DNA of 9,674 bases from assembly GCA_947628335.1 (NCBI GenBank), contig CANQZT010000046.1:1-9674 (forward strand), given 5' to 3'. The notes under the pieces were generated by a model. That model worked only from the letters and a program-made list of their open reading frames with translations, searched no databases and was not told the DNA's origin. The position numbers and the translations under genes are program-made. Below are positions 6,805-9,674 of the stretch, piece by piece (position 1 is the stretch's first letter; every line of letters starts with the position of its first letter). This DNA comes from an uncultured Clostridia bacterium (GTDB lineage Bacteria > Bacillota_A > Clostridia > TANB77 > CAG-508).

Positions 6805-8349
6805 ATGAAACATAAAAAATTTATAAGACTAAATACAAATGATAATTATCTTTCTTTAGGCAATGTATTTCGTATCATAAAAGAAGAAACAACTAGTATT
6901 AATAGTTTTGTGCAATTTGATTTATTCTCTATAATTTTTAATACTTATGATATTGCAGAAAGTACAGTAAATAATTATTGTACTGGTTTAAGAGCAATAA
7001 ATGCAAAATATAAAAATTATTTTGAACAAATTAGAGATAAATATAAAACAGAAAAAAATATTTTAGTTACTACAATTGGAAAAATAATTGAGTTAATTGA
7101 GAATAAAGACATTGATCTAGACAATATTACAATAAATCAAATTAACAACAATACTAAATTAAATCATATATGTAATAAATTATACACCATAAGTAAAAAC
7201 GATTCAGATGTTAATATAATACTATCAAGGGAATTATACAAAAATTTAGAAGAAAAAAATTTATATGATTTTATTGTACGAGTACTATTCTATGTCATAC
7301 TAGAAAAAAAACAACCTATCTATATAAATGAAAAATTAACTGATGTTATAGAAAAAAATATATATGATACAAATATATCTGTTAATGATATTCAGGATTT
7401 TATTAAAATTCAATTAAATTCTGGTATTTGGTCAATACGAGGAATTAAAGAACTAGCTAAAAGAGGAAATCCATTTGCTTGTTTTGAAATAGCTTCAATG
7501 GAATGTTATGGAATAATTACTGGAAAAGTTCGATATGAGGAAGGCTATAAATATTATAAGATTGCAGCAGAAAATAATCACCCTGTTGCTACTTGGGCAA
7601 TAGGATACTTATATTATAAAGGTCACATAGGAAATAAATCAAAAAGAGATTTATATCTAGCTTTAAAATATTTTAATAAAGCTAAAAAATTAAATTGTTC
7701 AAATGCATTTAATAGTTTAGGGATAATTTTATTAAATGGAAATATACCTCATATAAATAAAAACAAAAATAGAGCTATTGAAATGTTTAAAAAGGCTATT
7801 TCTTTAGGTAATGTATATGCCTACAATAATTTAGGCAAGATATATGAAAACGAAAAAAAATATAAAAAAGCATTTGAATATTATATTATTTCTGCTAACA
7901 TGGGAGAAAGCTGGGCTGAAAATAAGGTAGCTAATTTTTATATGCACGGAACTAATAATGAAAAAGACTTAATAAAGGCTTTTGAATATTATTCTTTATC
8001 AGCAGAATGCCCTAAATGTACTTTGTGTAGTTGGTCAAAATATAATTTAGCAAAGTATTTTTATATAGATGGAAACTTAGAAATTGGAATAAATAAAAAT
8101 ATTAATAAAGCAATCGAATTATTAAATGATGTTTCAGATGATTTATTAGAGGCATCTGAAGAATTAATTTATATATATTACTCACTATATTTATCTAGTT
8201 TCAGAACTGAAGAACTTTATTTAGAAAAAATCAATTTATATAAAGAAAAATGTGAAAAAAATATTAATTATAATAATAAAATTAGAAAAAATATAGAAAA
8301 CAAACTAAATCAAATTTACAATGATATGCAACCTATAAAAATACCATAA
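6805..8349 (+). CDS. Sel1/TPR-like repeat protein with an uncharacterised N-terminal domain
   Basis: Residues ~220-445 contain about six helical-pair repeats of Sel1 type. Examples are NPFACFEIASMECYG..GYKYYKIAAENN, HPVATWAIGYLYYKG..ALKYFNKAKKLN, SNAFNSLGIILLNGN..AIEMFKKAISLG, VYAYNNLGKIYE..AFEYYIISANMG and SWAENKVANFYMHG..AFEYYSLSAE. Such repeats form a protein-binding solenoid. Residues 1-~210 are an unrecognised domain; LFSIIFNTYDIAESTVNNYCTGLRAI (40-65) looks helix-turn-helix-like, which would suit DNA binding, but this is weak. CPKCTLC (402-408) sits in one repeat and could bind a metal. There is no signal peptide or membrane segment, so it is cytoplasmic. The start is firm: GGAGG 6 nt before ATG 6805. 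It is divergent from the cell-wall operon and shares its control region, so it may sense or regulate that pathway. A terminator follows at 8362-8402. Confidence 0.85.
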   Translation: MKHKKFIRLNTNDNYLSLGNVFRIIKEETTSINSFVQFDLFSIIFNTYDIAESTVNNYCTGLRAINAKYKNYFEQIRDKYKTEKNILVTTIGKIIELIENKDIDLDNITINQINNNTKLNHICNKLYTISKNDSDVNIILSRELYKNLEEKNLYDFIVRVLFYVILEKKQPIYINEKLTDVIEKNIYDTNISVNDIQDFIKIQLNSGIWSIRGIKELAKRGNPFACFEIASMECYGIITGKVRYEEGYKYYKIAAENNHPVATWAIGYLYYKGHIGNKSKRDLYLALKYFNKAKKLNCSNAFNSLGIILLNGNIPHINKNKNRAIEMFKKAISLGNVYAYNNLGKIYENEKKYKKAFEYYIISANMGESWAENKVANFYMHGTNNEKDLIKAFEYYSLSAECPKCTLCSWSKYNLAKYFYIDGNLEIGINKNINKAIELLNDVSDDLLEASEELIYIYYSLYLSSFRTEELYLEKINLYKEKCEKNINYNNKIRKNIENKLNQIYNDMQPIKIP

Positions 8350-8361
8350 TTAGAAATATTT

Positions 8362-8402
8362 TATAAAAGGGCTCTTACTTCATGAACCCTTTTATATTTT
8401 TA
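8362..8402 (+). terminator. intrinsic terminator of the Sel1-repeat gene, between convergent genes
   Basis: TATAAAAGGG (8362-8371) and CCCTTTTATA (8387-8396) form a perfect 10-bp stem, extended by two inner pairs after a mismatch, followed by a T-rich tail (8397-8401). It lies 12 nt after the Sel1-gene stop and just past the end of the opposing surface-protein gene. It may serve both strands, though the U-tract is better on the plus strand. Confidence 0.8.
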
Positions 8403-8405
8403 TTA

Positions 8406-9530
8406 CTAAAATTTTCTTTTTACTACTACTAATAATACAGTCGACATAGCCAATGTTACTAGAGCAAGACCTAAATAATCTGTCACACCTGTCTTTGGAG
8501 TCACGTCTTTAGTTCCATTTGAACTTTGTGCTTCGACCTTTGGAGTAGTTGGTGTTGGCTCTTCTGCTACTCTGTAAACAGCTGTTAATTCTATATTAGT
8601 TGTTATTGGTGTATCTTCACTAAATACTTCATTATCACTTTTAACAAAATGATCAAAAACTTTTCCTTCTATATTTTTTATATCTGATAAATTATATTTA
8701 GATAGTTTTTCATTTTTAGTCACTACAAATTTCTTAGTTTTATCATCATATTTAATAGTTACTGTTACAAAATTTTCTTCTGCCATATCTGAATTTTGTA
8801 TATCTATATTACCTAAGTTTTGTGTTTCATAAATAATATTATTGTTGTTATCAGTAATTAATACCGAGCTTTCAGTAACAAATAATTTATTTTTTGAACT
8901 TTCTTTATTTTCAATAGTTAATTTAGATTTTGTTGCAGCATCCTCATAAATAAGCGCTTTACTAATTGATTTAAGAGTACCATTCATTACTATTTTTGGA
9001 TTGTTATTTACAGGGTTAGTAGTTGATTTTCCAACTTCAATACCTGCGTTAGTATTTAAATTTAAGTCTCTAATTTCAATAGTACCACCATTTGATATAA
9101 GACCAGAATATTTACAATCACTGATTGTTACACCATCTAAGACAAGAGTTCCATTTCCATACGCCTGTGCTCCTTGTTTAGGTCCATGTTTTAGTATTAA
9201 ATTTTTTAAAGTAAGGATTCCGTCTGTAGAAGTAATTATTGATTGATTACCACTTCCCCCATTCTTATACCAATTGTCATCTCCTGATATTGTAAAGCCT
9301 TTACCTTCAATAGTTACATTTTTAGTAATTTCTGTTAAAGGACCTGTTACTGTTATAGAATTAGTTAATGTAATAGAATCTATTTGACCAGCATTTACTT
9401 TAGTTATGGCCTCCTCTAATGTTTGTTCATTTGACACTGAAGCATTAGCAGCATTACACATATTAGGAATAAATAGTAACATTGCTATTAGAACTACAAC
9501 AATTAATAACATTTTTTTGATATAATTCAT
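8406..9530 (-). CDS. secreted beta-helix-like surface protein with TPKTG sortase anchor
   Basis: A cell-wall-anchored exported protein of 374 residues. Residues 1-~27 are a signal peptide (MNYIKK, a hydrophobic core, cleavage probably after CNA). Residues ~35-215 hold short strand repeats such as SITLTNSITVTG, NVTIEGKGFTISG, GILTLKNLILKHG, GTLVLDGVTISDC and GTIEIRDLNLNTN, typical of a right-handed beta-helix adhesin or pectate-lyase-like fold. Residues ~255-320 (VTIKYDDKTKKFVV to TPITTNIELTAVYR) resemble a Listeria-Bacteroides/InlB-type repeat lacking its usual Trp. A Pro/Thr linker (324-330) leads to TPKTG (344-348), a hydrophobic segment and KRKF, a sortase signal in which T replaces the L of LPxTG. 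No catalytic residues are evident, so a structural, adhesive or ligand-binding role is likelier than an enzyme. The start has AGGAGGTG with 7-nt spacing. It is a single-gene unit with its own upstream region. Confidence 0.88.
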   Translation of the reverse strand: MNYIKKMLLIVVVLIAMLLFIPNMCNAANASVSNEQTLEEAITKVNAGQIDSITLTNSITVTGPLTEITKNVTIEGKGFTISGDDNWYKNGGSGNQSIITSTDGILTLKNLILKHGPKQGAQAYGNGTLVLDGVTISDCKYSGLISNGGTIEIRDLNLNTNAGIEVGKSTTNPVNNNPKIVMNGTLKSISKALIYEDAATKSKLTIENKESSKNKLFVTESSVLITDNNNNIIYETQNLGNIDIQNSDMAEENFVTVTIKYDDKTKKFVVTKNEKLSKYNLSDIKNIEGKVFDHFVKSDNEVFSEDTPITTNIELTAVYRVAEEPTPTTPKVEAQSSNGTKDVTPKTGVTDYLGLALVTLAMSTVLLVVVKRKF

Positions 9531-9570
9531 TCTTTCACCTCCTACTTCTGCAAATTTTATTTTAACAGAA

Positions 9571-9606
9571 TAAATATATTATGCTTATTTTTACATAATA
9601 TATTTA
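9571..9606. repeat. 13-bp perfect inverted repeat upstream of the surface-protein gene
   Basis: TAAATATATTATG (9571-9583) and CATAATATATTTA (9594-9606) are exact reverse complements separated by 10 nt. The repeat lies 41-76 nt upstream of the ATG of the surface-protein gene. It could be an operator for a dimeric regulator or a hairpin in the mRNA leader. There is no U-tract after it in the gene's direction, so it is not an obvious terminator. Confidence 0.6.
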
Positions 9607-9633
9607 CAAATAACATAAATTTAAAATAAAAAT

Positions 9634-9661
9634 ATTTTACTTTATTTCATTAAATTTACAA
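9634..9661 (-). promoter_or_regulatory. weak candidate promoter of the surface-protein gene
   Basis: On the minus strand TTGTAA (9656-9661), a 16-nt spacer and TAAAAT (9634-9639). It would give a ~97-nt leader containing the inverted repeat at 9571-9606. The whole interval 9560-9674 is almost pure A/T, so other promoter assignments are possible. The remaining bases at the right edge (GCG then T6 on the minus strand) might be the tail of an upstream gene's terminator. Confidence 0.3.
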
Positions 9662-9674
9662 AAATAAAAAAGCG

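Noticed and set aside
9001..9246. Plus-strand 81-codon frame inside the surface-protein gene.
   Set aside because: Antisense shadow; the minus-strand frame has signal peptide, repeats and sortase signal.
9455..9457. Cys25 of the surface protein as a lipobox cysteine.
   Set aside because: The preceding residues IPNM do not fit a lipobox, and the C-terminus already has a sortase signal.

Overview
The window is strongly AT-rich. It has GGAGG-type ribosome binding sites, TTGACA/TATAAT-type promoters, an AddA-type recombination helicase and a sortase-anchored surface protein. Together these point to a Gram-positive Firmicute, most likely a gut-type member of the Clostridia. No mobile element, CRISPR array, tRNA or rRNA was recognised, and no gene-free stretch exceeds 300 bases.

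Layout: (1) 1-2541, minus strand: addA, the helicase/nuclease subunit of AddAB, cut off by the left edge of the window. One extra base at 2460 breaks the frame exactly in the ATP-binding Walker A motif; the remaining ~819 codons are open. (2) 2642-2974, minus: a 110-residue protein of unknown function with one membrane segment. (3) 3121-6641, minus: a compact three-gene operon in the order alpha/beta hydrolase, membrane-anchored MurF-like ligase, D-Ala-D-Ala-type ligase. The first two genes overlap by 4 nt and the third follows 15 nt later. The hydrolase has a normal N-terminus only if translation starts at an ATA codon. (4) 6645-6804: a divergent control region with promoters for both directions and four copies of a TCAAATTCAC-like repeat. 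(5) 6805-8349, plus: a Sel1-repeat protein with an unrecognised ~200-residue N-terminal domain. (6) 8406-9530, minus: a secreted, probably beta-helical surface protein with a TPKTG sortase signal, preceded by a 13-bp perfect inverted repeat.

The most coherent biology is the divergent unit at 3121-8349. A dipeptide ligase and a Mur ligase normally act one after the other: Ddl makes D-Ala-D-Ala and MurF attaches it to the UDP-MurNAc-tripeptide. Here the Mur ligase has lost its UDP-sugar-binding N-terminal domain and carries about five membrane helices instead, and the operon adds a hydrolase. This suggests an accessory, membrane-located cell-wall precursor or peptide-modifying pathway rather than the housekeeping murF/ddl pair. 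The divergent Sel1 protein is a candidate sensor or regulator through the shared repeats. That role is inferred from arrangement and is not demonstrated by the sequence.
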